From Eonycteris spelaea (Eukaryota; Chordata; Mammalia; Chiroptera; Pteropodidae), in NCBI GenBank assembly GCA_003508835.1, contig PUFA01000223.1:806001-870000 (forward strand): DNA of 64,000 bases. The letters are read 5' to 3'. A model generated the notes under the pieces. That model saw nothing but the letters and a program-made list of their open reading frames with translations, did no database searches and was not told where the DNA came from. Made by a program: the position numbers and the translations under genes. Shown here piece after piece: positions 55,001 to 64,000 of this stretch (the stretch's first letter is position 1; every line of letters starts with the position of its first letter).

Positions 55001-56005
55001 GGGGGGCACCTCGGGGTGGCAGTGGTGCGAGCCGGTGTGCGTGTGCCAGCCCCCATGGGCGCACAGCTGTGCTTTACCTACATTCTGGTGAGGCCGTGTC
55101 TCCGGAAGCCCCTCGAAAACAGGTCCCTGGCGCACAGTGCCTCACTCCCAGCCTCTGGCCATGGTCTCAGTTCCCCCCCGAGATCTCTGGGCGGCCAGCG
55201 TTCCTGACGAGGACAGTCTGTAAAATGCACCTGGGCCCTTCAGCTGCAGCCCCACAGCCTGTCACTGGCTGGAGAGTGGGCTAAGGCGGGGCCCTGGGGA
55301 CCCCGGCTCTCACCCTGAAGCCTGTCTGTCCGGTGTCGGCCCTGTGCCCACCGCTGGCCCTGCAGTTCATGCATCCTCCGTGGCCTCGGCCAGTGAGGGC
55401 GAGGATCGGCATGGCTTCCCCGGGGGCAGCCAGGCCCCCGGCTCCTCGGCTGACCACACAGCCAGACGCTCAGGTTCCACAGCAGCCTGGTGGTAAGCGT
55501 CCCAGAAGGGGCCCCACCCAGTGGGCCGGCCTCCCACGGGGCCCTCTCGGCAGGTGGCCCCCAGGTGGCCTCCCCACGAGCCAGCTGGGGTCAGGGTCAG
55601 GGTCAGACGGGCAGACGCAGACACCGGGGAGCCTGCCGCTTTCTCGAAAGGAACGAGTGCACCTGTGAGCAGCCCCTGGCGGTGGGACGCGTGTGTCAGG
55701 CAGGGACACGCACCTCCCGAGAGGGAGGCACACGCTCCAGGCAGTGTCTGCAGGCCGAGCCCACCCCCCGCCTAGACCTGGTGCGGCCCTCCCCCGTGCC
55801 CCACGCCCGCTGCCCACTGCAGCCCTGCCACAGGACCGGCTCAGGCAGGGCCGCAGGCCTGGTCCCCCAGGGCCCCCCTCTCTCCAGCTCCGCCCCTCCC
55901 ATCTGCCCCGTTATCGGTAACCGGAGCCGGGAGCTGCGTCCACACCTGAAACAGGAAGCTGGGCCTGCGCACAGGCCCGAGAGCCGGCGCTCGCCGGGCC
56001 TGAGG
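54976..56005. other. SCLY-ESPNL intergenic region and ESPNL 5' flank
   Basis: GC-rich. A three-copy GGTCAG repeat is at 55589-55606. The stretch just before 56006 should include the ESPNL 5' UTR, but no TATA box or clear start site is seen. Long frames here are GC-driven. Confidence 0.55.
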
Positions 56006-56297
56006 ATGGAGGACAGCGGGCGCTCTCGGCCGCCAAGGACGGGACCTGGCCACCTTGGAGCAGCTGCTGGAGGCTGGCGCCCTGGGCCCAGGCGTCATCG
56101 ATGCCCTGGGTGCTGGCCTGGTGCACCACGCCACCCGGGCCGGCCACCTGGCCTGTGTCAAGTTCCTGGTGCAGCGGGCGAAGCTGCCAGGCAACCAACG
56201 GGCCCACAACGGGGCCACCCCAGTGCACGACGCCGCCGCCACCGGCAGCCTGGCCGAGCTGCGCTGGCTGGTGCGCGAAGGGGGCTGCGGCCTGCAG
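56006..56297 (+). CDS. ESPNL: ESPNL exon 1, two bases short
   Basis: ATG at 56006-56008; donor GTGAGC at 56298. From 56044 onward it reads in frame as [17 protein letters not shown] with the G restored, then [17 protein letters not shown] and EGGCGLQ. Length is 292 against 294 expected from human. One base is missing in codon 3 (around 56012-56014), since GAC AGC GGG should read as a codon followed by CAG CGG GCG. A second is missing in GGG at 56041-56043, since AAG GAC GGG GAC is expected. As written the ATG frame is wrong for the whole exon. Confidence 0.9.
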
Positions 56298-59200
56298 GTG
56301 AGCCCAACCGCGGCGCGGAGGGTGGAGTCCGTGAGGATGCAGGGGCGCCGCCACAAGCTGGCACGTCCTCCGCCTGACCGTCCCTCCGGGCCTCACCACC
56401 ACGCAAACCCCTAGGCAGTCTGTGCAGCGGACTCTGACCCTGCCCTGCCCCAAGCAACGCAAAGCCCTGGAAGGCCAAGGCCGCCTCCTACACCGCCCTT
56501 CCAGCAGGAGCTCCCCGCCGTGCTGCTGGGGGTCTGCCACTGTTCCCATCGCACCAGAGCCCTGGGGCCGGTCCCAGACAGGGTCCACGGTGGGCACGTG
56601 GGCTTGAGGCCCAGGGCCCTGCTGGGGGCAGAGGAACAAGGGCCTTGATGGCGGAGGAGGTTTCTGGGCCTCGTTGGGCTTTCTCCAGAAGCCCGCCCTC
56701 CACTGATTGGCAGTGCCCCCTTCTGTGGCAAAGGGCCACGAGCAAGCTCGGCAGAGCTGGGCCGGCCGCAGGCTGACGCGCTGGTCCGGGAGAGGGAAGC
56801 CTCACCCTGACAGCTGGAGAGGCGCAGCCTCAGCAGCGCGTCCTCATTCAGCTCGCCCTGCAGCCTCGAGGGGCTCCATGCCCCGAGCCGCCCCAGCTGC
56901 CAGCCCGCGGTGGAAATGGTCCTCGCGCACCTGGGGCTGTGTGGCTGGGCTCAGTGGGAGTGGGCCAAGCCCAGGAGGCCGTGTCCAGGGACACCAGCTG
57001 CCCCAACCCAACACGGGCACTGGGGCAACGCGGGAATCTCAGGGTGGAGCTCAGGGAGCGGCACGACAGTGCTTGGCGGAGACCCGGGAATGGCAGGTCT
57101 CGGGGCTGAACGCAGAAGACCGAGACGTGAGCTCAGCCCAGCCTCTCACCTTGAGCAGGCTGCCCGCTCAGTGGGAAGGGGGAGGTGTGAGGGAGGGATG
57201 GGGGGCAGAAGTTCTCAGGCAGTGGGGCCCCCGCAGTAGGTCCCGAAGGCCGACTCTGGGCCAAACCGCCGCTGCCCAGCAGGGGCAAAGTGACCCGCCC
57301 GCCACCCCCCCCGTGGCCCGCGAGACCAGGACGCCTAGGGCGTCTCCCCGCTGCACCTGGCCGCCCGCTTCGCGCACCGCGTGCTGGTGGAGTGGCTGCT
57401 CCGTGAGGGCCACGCGGCCACGCTGGAGACGCTGGAGGGGGCGTTGCCCCTGCACCACGCGGCGGTCAGCGGGGACCTGACCTGCCTGAAGCTCCTGACC
57501 GCGGCCCACGGGAGGTGAGGTCCCGAGCGCCCCCTGGCGGTCACTCAGGGGCTGGCCCCCGGGGAGGCTGTTCCGAGGGAACAGGGTGACGGGCTGGCTG
57601 GTGGCCCTTGAGGTGGGCCTCTTGGGGCAGACGCATAGTGACGAGGGGCTGGCAGGGGCACGGCTGGCTGTCCCCATGGCCCCACGTGTGTCCCCAACAA
57701 GGCCAGACAGCTCAGCTGTGGAGCAGCGGCCTTGTTCCTGGTCTCCCCATCCCGACCCCGGGCGGAGGCCTTTGGGACCCGCTTCTAGGATCTCCCCCAG
57801 AGTGCACGGGACGCCCCAGACCTGGCTGGCCACAGACTGTCTCCCAGACCTGCAGTTTTAAAAAGTTTTTGCCATGTGAAAACTGGGAGACTTCACGTTA
57901 AGCACTCACACGGACGTGCACACACACAAACGGGGAGGGGTCCCATGCCCCAGGCCCACATCCCGCCTGGCACTGACTGCAGGAGCCAGAGGTGACGTCT
58001 GTGTCACCAGGGGGTGGGGTCGGTTGGCCTCGGGAAGGGGACCACCGCTCCCTGCAGCGGGTCGCTGTGAACCAAGAATTCACCTGGCCCTGCAGCAGGC
58101 GGAGGCCGAGGCGGATGTGGGGGACGCCGGGACCCCACTCCAGCCCATCCACGTGGCCGGACGCCAGGCCCCGGCACCCACGGATGCCTAGTGTCCTGTC
58201 CACAACGGCCCCTGTCACATAGCAGGGCCCAGCTCTAGAAGTCACTGACCCGCTGGGCGTCACCCTGAAGCGCCGCTCCTGGCGACCCCACAGCGCGCAC
58301 AGCCCGATGGGGGAGTGGGCGGAGCCGGGTTCCCGCAGCCGGGTCCTCATCCTCCCTCACCCGCCCTCACCCGCCCCCCAAGCTGGTGCCTCTGGGCAGT
58401 GCGCAACCTGTGCGACCCTGCAGGTGACCTCTGGAGCCTCTCAGCCAGAGGGGGCTGGGAGCAAAAGGCCGGCCAGCTGCCGGGCCGCCCCTCCTTTGGA
58501 TCTGGGCCCTGGGCTGGAGCAGCCCCCCCTTGCGACCCCGCGGAGTGCCCTCTGAACCCTGCCCTCCCCGCAGCAGCGTGAACCGCCGGACGCGCAGCGG
58601 CGCCTCGCCACTCTACCTGGCCTGCAGGGAGGGCCACCTCCACCTGGCCCAGTTCCTGGTGAAGGATGGCGGCGCCGACGTGCACCTGCGCGCCCTGGAC
58701 GGCACGAGCGCGCTGCACGCCGCCGCCGCCGCGGCCACTACTCGCTCGTCGTCTGGCTGGTAAGGTGGCTGGGGGAGGTCCCGGGAGGCTGGTACCTGCT
58801 CCTACCTGCGCTGCAGAGCCCCTCCGAGCAAGCAGGGCCTGGCTGGGGTGGGGGCTCCACCCTCTGTATCTGTTTGCCCACCTGAGAACTGGGGACCCAC
58901 AGGGTTGTTGGGGATTGGATATGCGTGCCCATCGCTCCCAGCACCCATAGGCGTCAGGCCCAGGCTGGCCCGGGGTGCAGTGCGAAGCTGACGGCTCTAG
59001 CCGGCTGTGGCTGTGGACTGGACGTGGGAGCCCCTGCGGGACCTTGGGGACCTGCACTGCCAACCCCTGGGGCCCTCCTGCCCGCCCCCAGGGGTCCTGG
59101 TGCATCTCCTGGGTGCTCTCGGGGTTGGCGGCACCCAGGTGCTTGGTCATCAGTGTCTGGCCCCTGCAGCGCCTGCCCCGGCCTTCTGGCTGCTTGCTCA

Positions 59201-62200
59201 GGCCCAGCTGCCTCAGATCAGGGTCAGTGCCCACCCCCTCCCCTTCTATACGCCTGGGGGTTCATCCAGGCCTCTTAGAAAGGAAGCCTGAGGCCCCAGA
59301 GCGCAGAGTGGCGGGGGTTGGGGGATGCCTTCTTCCCGAATGAGCTGGGGAGACCTGAGAACCAGAGCAGGCGGGGTCTCTGGGAGTTTGAGGTCCTTCA
59401 CTGAGACCCGATGGAGCGGGGTGTCCCCTAGAGGGTAGCACTGAGCACGGTCCGGGCAGGAGGCAGATTCCTGGGAGGGGGCCAGCTGGTGGAGTTGAGG
59501 GCCCCTGGCCCTCCGGTGGGGTGGGGTGGGGTGACCAGGGCTCTCTCCTGAGGCTGCTGGGAGCCAGGGCGGGGCTGGCTGGTGGGGAGGGGAGAGCCCT
59601 TCCTGAGAACCCCCACCCAGCCCTCCCTCCAGCAGGCCCGCCTCACTCCCGGAGGGGCCTTTGTATGTGCCTAATCCTCTGCCTGGCCAGTGGCTCCCCA
59701 GGTGACCCCCGCGGTCCCTGCCCACCGCTTGGGTGGCAGCCACCCTGCCCAGCACTCTGGCCTTTTCCTGGCCGGACTGTGTGTTTGGCTGTGTCCCCAG
59801 AGCGCCTGCCCTGAAGGTCCCCTCCACACCCTCCGCCCGGTGGCCGCCCCGCCCTCTAGCGGGGCGCGGCCTCGGCCAGCCTCAGTGGTCCGCGTCCCTC
59901 CCTTCTGCCCCAGGTCACCTTCACCGACATCAGCCTGACCGCGCGGGATAACGAGGGGGCCACGGCCCTCCACTTTGCAGCCCGAGGCGGCCACACGCCC
60001 ATCCTGGACCGGCTGCTGCTGCTGGGCGCCCCCGTCACGCGAGACTCCTGGGGCGGGACCCCCCTGCACGACGCCGCGGAGAACGGGCAGATGGAGGTGA
60101 GGCGGGCCGGGGGCTCCCTAACACACTGGTGAGCGAGGCGACCAGTGGTGCCTCAAGGAGGCCGTGTGTGCAGACGCATTCACCCACCACGCACGGGTCA
60201 GGAGTGAGGGACAGACAGGTGCGCACCCGGCGATGCCGACAGGGTGACCGGCTCCGTGTCCCGAGGTGGCCCGGGAGGCCATGGGCCCTTAGAGCCGTTA
60301 CTTGCACCCTGGCTGCCCGCTGCCGGGGTTCTGACCTTGTGGGAGCCTCTCGTTCGTCTTCCCGCCTGTTTGTCCTTGTGTGACACGTGCCCAGTGATAA
60401 ACCCCACAGGGTGGCTCCACACGTCACCCCAGAACAGAGCCTGGTACTGTGAGGGCACGTGGGAAGGCCCCACCACCCCACCCCTCCAGGTGGGGACCCC
60501 GACACGCCTGCATGGCCTGGGGCTCGTCCAGGCACAGCCGGAGGCCAGTGTGGCTGCAGGGAGGGGAGCAGGGCAGGGGGGGGGGAGGGCGGGGGAGGGG
60601 GGAAGAGGCCTTTTTCAATGCGTTTTGCTTCATCATATTTTAGTGACTAGAGACTTAATTTAAACAAAGCCATGAATTTGCTGCTTTCTCCTTCATCCTG
60701 CCCGGCCACTCGGGCCCTCCGAACGGAATTCATTTCCCTCCTGAAGCAAATGCTTTAAATGTTCCCTCAGGGGTGGTTGAACGAAAGTTTATGAGAAAAG
60801 GGGTCGCACTCCACAGACAGAGTGGGGTCTCCCCTCAGGGGCAAGCACGAGACAGCGGGGGGAGCCTTTGGCCCTCTGCGCCTGCCCCGTGACGTGGACA
60901 GAGGCGGACGGCCCTCTCCCCGCCCGGCCTGGGCGAGCCGGGCTTCTCGAGGATGTGCTCGCTCTGTGTTTCCCTCGGCTCTGCGCGCGCCTCAGGTGCG
61001 CCCCCCACGTCCACGCGCTTCCTCTCTCGTCCGCGGTCAGCGTTTCCTGTCTCCTAGCCCCGCCTGTACCCGCTGGGTGCCCGTGTCCATCCTCCTGTCT
61101 GGCTGTGCGATTCCCTCTTCGGGCCCATGTTCTGTTAGCTCATTCTTCCGCTTCAGCTCTTGACCGGCTTCTGATCAGTCGTCTGTCAAGTCTGCCGTGT
61201 CGCTTGTTGAAGGGTTTCATCCCGTGCTGGAATCTTCCAGCTCAGCTTCTCTTCGGAAGCCGCATCTCGTTGGCCTTGGCCTGTCAGGCGCCTGTGGGGG
61301 TTGCGAGCCAGGGTCCTCTCCGTCCACATTCCCGGCACGGGGTGTCCCCGAAGCCCTCAGCCAGGTGGGAGGTGGCGACTCAGAGCCCCGGCTTTGGCGG
61401 GCCCGCGGCTTTTTCTGGCCTCCCTGGTCGCAGGGGGCTGCAGAGGGACCCCTGAGGTGACGGCCAGTTCTCCCGCGTCCGTGCGCCCTCAGCACGAAAG
61501 TCCCTCCGGCGGCTCCTGCCTCCCGGTGGCCCCCGCGTGCTCATCAGCGCTCTGATGGTTCGGAAGCTGCCACGGACATGGGGCCTGTGCTTTCCATCGA
61601 CGGGGAGCGGCTCGGCCGGAGCCCCGCTCGGTGTCACCCCTGGCGTGCGCCCGTCTGCCCACCTGTTTTCACCGCGGGCACGGCCACCCCCAGTTCTCAC
61701 ACTGCAATCTCGGTCATTCGGTCGTCTGGAACCACCACGCTCCGCTCACGGGTCCCAGCGGTGGCCGGGCCGCCGTTCCGAGCCCGTTTCCGCACGTGAA
61801 GGTGACACGCGCCCTAGAGTTGCTGTGAAAACGGAAACTGGTTCTGTGGCCGGAGCCGGGCAGGCCGGGCCCTGGGCGAGGCCTGCACTGCGGGGCCCGG
61901 GCCCCTGTGCAGGACGCAGACCGGTGTCTGCAGGGCCGGGCACCGCGCCACCAGGGCCGGGTGGCTGTGGCGAGGCGCAGGCCCTCAGTTTCCCACCTGG
62001 GAGACGGGCAGGGTGGCCCCGTGCGCGGCGCCAGGCCACCCCCGGGGCGAGTGAGAGCCGTGGGCACGGGCGTGAGCCATGAGTCGCACATGCCCCCTCC
62101 CCGCAGTGCTGCCGGGCCCTGGTCTCCCACCACGTGGACCACTCCCTGCGGGACGAAGACGGTTACACCGCGGCCGACCTGGCCGAGTACCACGGACACC

Positions 62201-62238
62201 GAGACTGTGCCCAGTACCTGCGGGAGACGGCCAGGCAG
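56006..62238 (+). CDS. ESPNL: ESPNL, espin-like protein (5' part, five exons)
   Basis: Five exons (56006-56297, 57339-57514, 58574-58759, 59914-60096, 62107-62238) match the ankyrin-repeat N-terminal third of human ESPNL (about 1005 residues). Family knowledge: espins bundle and cap actin in stereocilia, and ESPNL occurs in inner-ear hair cells. Repeats seen include [105 protein letters not shown] and [19 protein letters not shown]. The proline-rich and WH2-like parts lie beyond 64000. As written, exons 1, 2 and 3 carry frame or stop defects; exons 4 and 5 are clean. Confidence 0.94.
56298..57338 (+). other. ESPNL: ESPNL intron 1
   Basis: 1.0 kb, GC-rich, no gene or repeat recognised. The acceptor end is unusual; see exon 2. 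Confidence 0.65.
57339..57514 (+). CDS. ESPNL: ESPNL exon 2, acceptor displaced
   Basis: Donor GTGAGG at 57515; phase 2 out. It reads [18 protein letters not shown] then [17 protein letters not shown] and [16 protein letters not shown]. In human the exon starts 15 bases earlier with D-Q-D-A-S. Here that stretch (57324-57338) reads GAC CAG GAC GCC TAG, so Ser has become a stop. The two bases before GAC are GA instead of AG. The TAG itself makes a new in-frame acceptor (cgcctag/GGC), used here as the exon start. If so, five residues are lost but the frame is kept. Confidence 0.8.
57515..58573 (+). other. ESPNL: ESPNL intron 2
   Basis: 1.06 kb, GC-rich. A CTCF-like motif sits just inside the donor. 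Nothing else seen. Confidence 0.65.
57525..57544. promoter_or_regulatory. CTCF-like motif
   Basis: gagcgccccctggcggtcac fits the reverse CTCF core (CCGCCAGGGGGCGC) well. It lies 10 bases into intron 2. Confidence 0.45.
58574..58759 (+). CDS. ESPNL: ESPNL exon 3, one base short
   Basis: Acceptor ccccgcag ends at 58573; donor GTAAGG starts at 58760. It reads [39 protein letters not shown] and [12 protein letters not shown]. It then leaves frame: GCGGCCACTACTCG at 58731-58744 should be CGC GGC CAC TAC TCG (R-G-H-Y-S). The length is 186 against 187, so one C is missing near 58729-58731. The tail SLVVWL is present in the shifted frame. Confidence 0.92.
58760..59913 (+). other. ESPNL: ESPNL intron 3
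   Basis: 1.15 kb, GC-rich. A CTCF-like word ccgccctctagcgg lies at about 59848-59862. No gene seen. Confidence 0.65.
59914..60096 (+). CDS. ESPNL: ESPNL exon 4
   Basis: Acceptor tctgccccag ends at 59913; donor GTGAGG starts at 60097. It reads [19 protein letters not shown] then [19 protein letters not shown] and [17 protein letters not shown]. 183 bases, phase 0 on both sides, no defect. Confidence 0.95.
60097..62106 (+). other. ESPNL: ESPNL intron 4
   Basis: 2.0 kb. It has a G-rich block at 60558-60606 and is otherwise GC-rich unique sequence. Confidence 0.65.
60558..60606 (+). repeat. G-run block, quadruplex-prone
   Basis: Runs of 3-10 G separated by one or two other bases (gcaggggggggggagggcgg in part) give many ways to form a G-quadruplex. 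Confidence 0.7.
62107..62238 (+). CDS. ESPNL: ESPNL exon 5
   Basis: Acceptor tccccgcag ends at 62106; donor GTGAGC starts at 62239. It reads [19 protein letters not shown] then [19 protein letters not shown] and RETARQ, the last ankyrin repeat. 132 bases, phase 0 in and out, no defect. Confidence 0.95.
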
Positions 62239-64000
62239 GTGAGCCTCCTGCTCCCCCACCCTCCCGGGGCGGCGGGGCCCCTGACGGGGTAGGACAAAGC
62301 GCCTGGGCCAGGGCTGTCTGACTGGGGCTGAGACGGCCGGTGGCAGGGGCTGGGGCCAGGGCCAGGGCTGGGGCAGGGACGAAGGCTGGGCTTGTGGCTG
62401 GACGTTGGGTGCGGCCTGCTGTCCACCCGGGCCACAGAGGCCATGCTCACGACTCAGGACGCCTCGTGACAGTGCCGGGGCTGTGACGGGCTGTGCTGGG
62501 GGCCAGGATTGTGGCAGGGGCTGTGACAGAGCCGGGGCTGTGATGGGCGATCAGACTGAGACTACCCAGGTCCCTGGCGAGGTGCCCCTGCCGAGAGCTG
62601 GCCGGCCCCACGTAGCCCCAAAGCCAGCAGGTTGCAGACTGGCTCTGCCAGCCCCGCCGGCCCTTCCCTGCCTGTCCTGCTGGCCCCTGTCCCAGCACAC
62701 GACAGGCTACAAGCAGCCGGGCAGGTGGGCAGATGCACAGATGGGAGGGCGGATGAACAGACGGACGGGGGCGGGCGGAGGTGGCAGTCGGGCCAGCGTG
62801 GGACCAGGCTCCCCAGGGCCTCCCCCCTTTCCAGGCCGAAGCCCTCACTGTGACAGATCGGCCCCCACCTGTCTGTCCTCTCGTGGGCGCCTGCTCAGAA
62901 CGTCTCTGGGGCGGCCGGCCCCCACGTTCCCGCAATGACACCGGGGCCCGCGAGGTGCCCCACGCCGAGCATCCCCCACGGTGCTGCCGCACCTCCTCAT
63001 CCCTTAGGGGTGTCCAGGACCAAACGAGGCCGAGCCATAGTCCTCCCTGGGCCTGTGGAGGGTCGTCACCTGGCCACCCGCCAAGAGCCCCTTGTCACCA
63101 GCACCTGAAACCCACACCCACCGGCCCTGGTCGGGGCAGCTGGGGGCCCTGGGGTGCACGCCGCTGCCCGGTTTGTCCTGATGTCATAGCTTCAGGAAGA
63201 AGCAGTTACCGCTGAAGCAGTTTATTCACTGTTTATTTACTGAACGTCCGGTGGGCACTGTGGTAAAGACTGTCTTTTGGGCTTGGGTGGGAGAGGGCAG
63301 TGGGACTCAGCCGGCTCCTGCTGCGGTGGACAGAGCTTCGCAGGCCCCAGACCGGGGGTGCCCTGGCCCCTGTGCGGTCACTGGGCCCGGCCTGACAGCT
63401 GGGATTAGGAGGCGGGTGGGGTTGGGAGGTCGGCCTGGCTGCCGGGGAGCGGTCCCGCCCAACCTCTGGCTGGGGCCCCCCGGCCTGGCCCTAGTCCAGC
63501 CCTGCTGCAGCGCCAACGGCCAGGGCCTTGCGTCCAGCCGGGTCTCAGCCCCGGCCCCGCACGTCTGCCACCCCTCCAGCCACTGTGCCCTCCGTCCGGT
63601 AGGCAGGGTCCCGGCTGCTCTCCTGACCCCCAGGAAACTGGCCCACCCCAGCTTTCCTGGGGGTCCCCAGGTCCCGCTAACCCCGGGAGCCTGTCACTGC
63701 AGAATCTGAGGCAGGCCCCCTCACTCGGGATGCCCCAAACCAGCCCGGGCCGTGTGTGCAGCCTCCCCGCTCGGCCCGCCGGCCGGCGGTGCCCAGCCCA
63801 TGCACCCGCTCGCCTGTGGCGGTGGACGGCGGGTGGGCCCGTCCAGCTCCTCCCGGCCGCAGCCCCCAGGCTGCATCTGGGGCCACGGGCGACACCTTTA
63901 AGCCCAGACGCCCCGCCTTCGGGCTGGCGTGGCCCGTGAGCGTCGGGAGCCCGTCGGGACTCGGGGTGAGGGCTGTGTCCACACTCCCTCAGTGGGCGCC
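62239..64000 (+). other. ESPNL: ESPNL intron 5 (continues past window)
   Basis: No further ESPNL exon (proline-rich region) was found. A short degenerate tandem of gccggggctgtga-like units lies at 62465-62545. The rest is GC-rich sequence without a recognised feature. Confidence 0.6.
62465..62545. repeat. Degenerate minisatellite
   Basis: Several variants of ccggggctgtga and caggggctgtga in tandem with spacers. Confidence 0.6.

Noticed and set aside
62239..64000. ESPNL proline-rich exon
   Set aside because: No frame with the expected proline-rich or actin-binding motifs behind a good acceptor was found.

Overview
This is a GC-rich stretch of a placental mammal's nuclear genome. It carries three split genes, all read left to right: the last six coding exons of UBE2F (a NEDD8-conjugating E2), all twelve coding exons of SCLY (selenocysteine lyase), and the first five coding exons of ESPNL (espin-like, ankyrin repeats). 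This is the UBE2F-SCLY-ESPNL order of human 2q37.3. Exons were assigned by matching translations and splice sites to remembered mammalian proteins; no alignment was run. The species is not resolved. No Alu is visible in 64 kb, which argues against a higher primate, and no rodent B1/B2 or typical carnivore, horse, pig or ruminant SINE was recognised. Fossil LINE-1, L2, MIR and hAT elements are present.

Layout: 1-20900 is UBE2F intron plus six exons, followed by its 3' UTR and a repeat-bearing intergenic stretch to about 27.6 kb. A CpG island with three CCAAT boxes (27.65-28.9 kb) is the SCLY promoter. SCLY runs from 28159 to 53990. Its introns hold LINE-1 remains, a ~3.7 kb one in intron 7, and a ~430 bp pyrimidine-rich minisatellite lies just before the last exon. 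A candidate SCLY poly(A) signal sits at 54949. ESPNL starts at 56006 and continues beyond the right edge.

The genes are neighbours but not one pathway. UBE2F loads NEDD8 onto CUL5 with RBX2. SCLY splits selenocysteine into alanine and selenium for reuse. ESPNL belongs to the actin-bundling espin family of hair-cell stereocilia. Human UBE2F and SCLY are known to give a read-through transcript, and the same tandem order is seen here.

The most notable result is that every one of the three reading frames is broken as written. UBE2F has one missing base in a C run. SCLY has a 10-base deficit with a premature stop in exon 3 and one missing C in exon 6. ESPNL has two missing bases in exon 1, a displaced acceptor plus stop in exon 2, and one missing C in exon 3. 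All length changes are losses, and most fall in short C or G runs. This looks more like consensus error in a GC-rich assembly than loss of three neighbouring genes, but the 10-base deletion and the exon 2 change are not homopolymer slips and deserve checking. I found no sign of a novel system beyond this.
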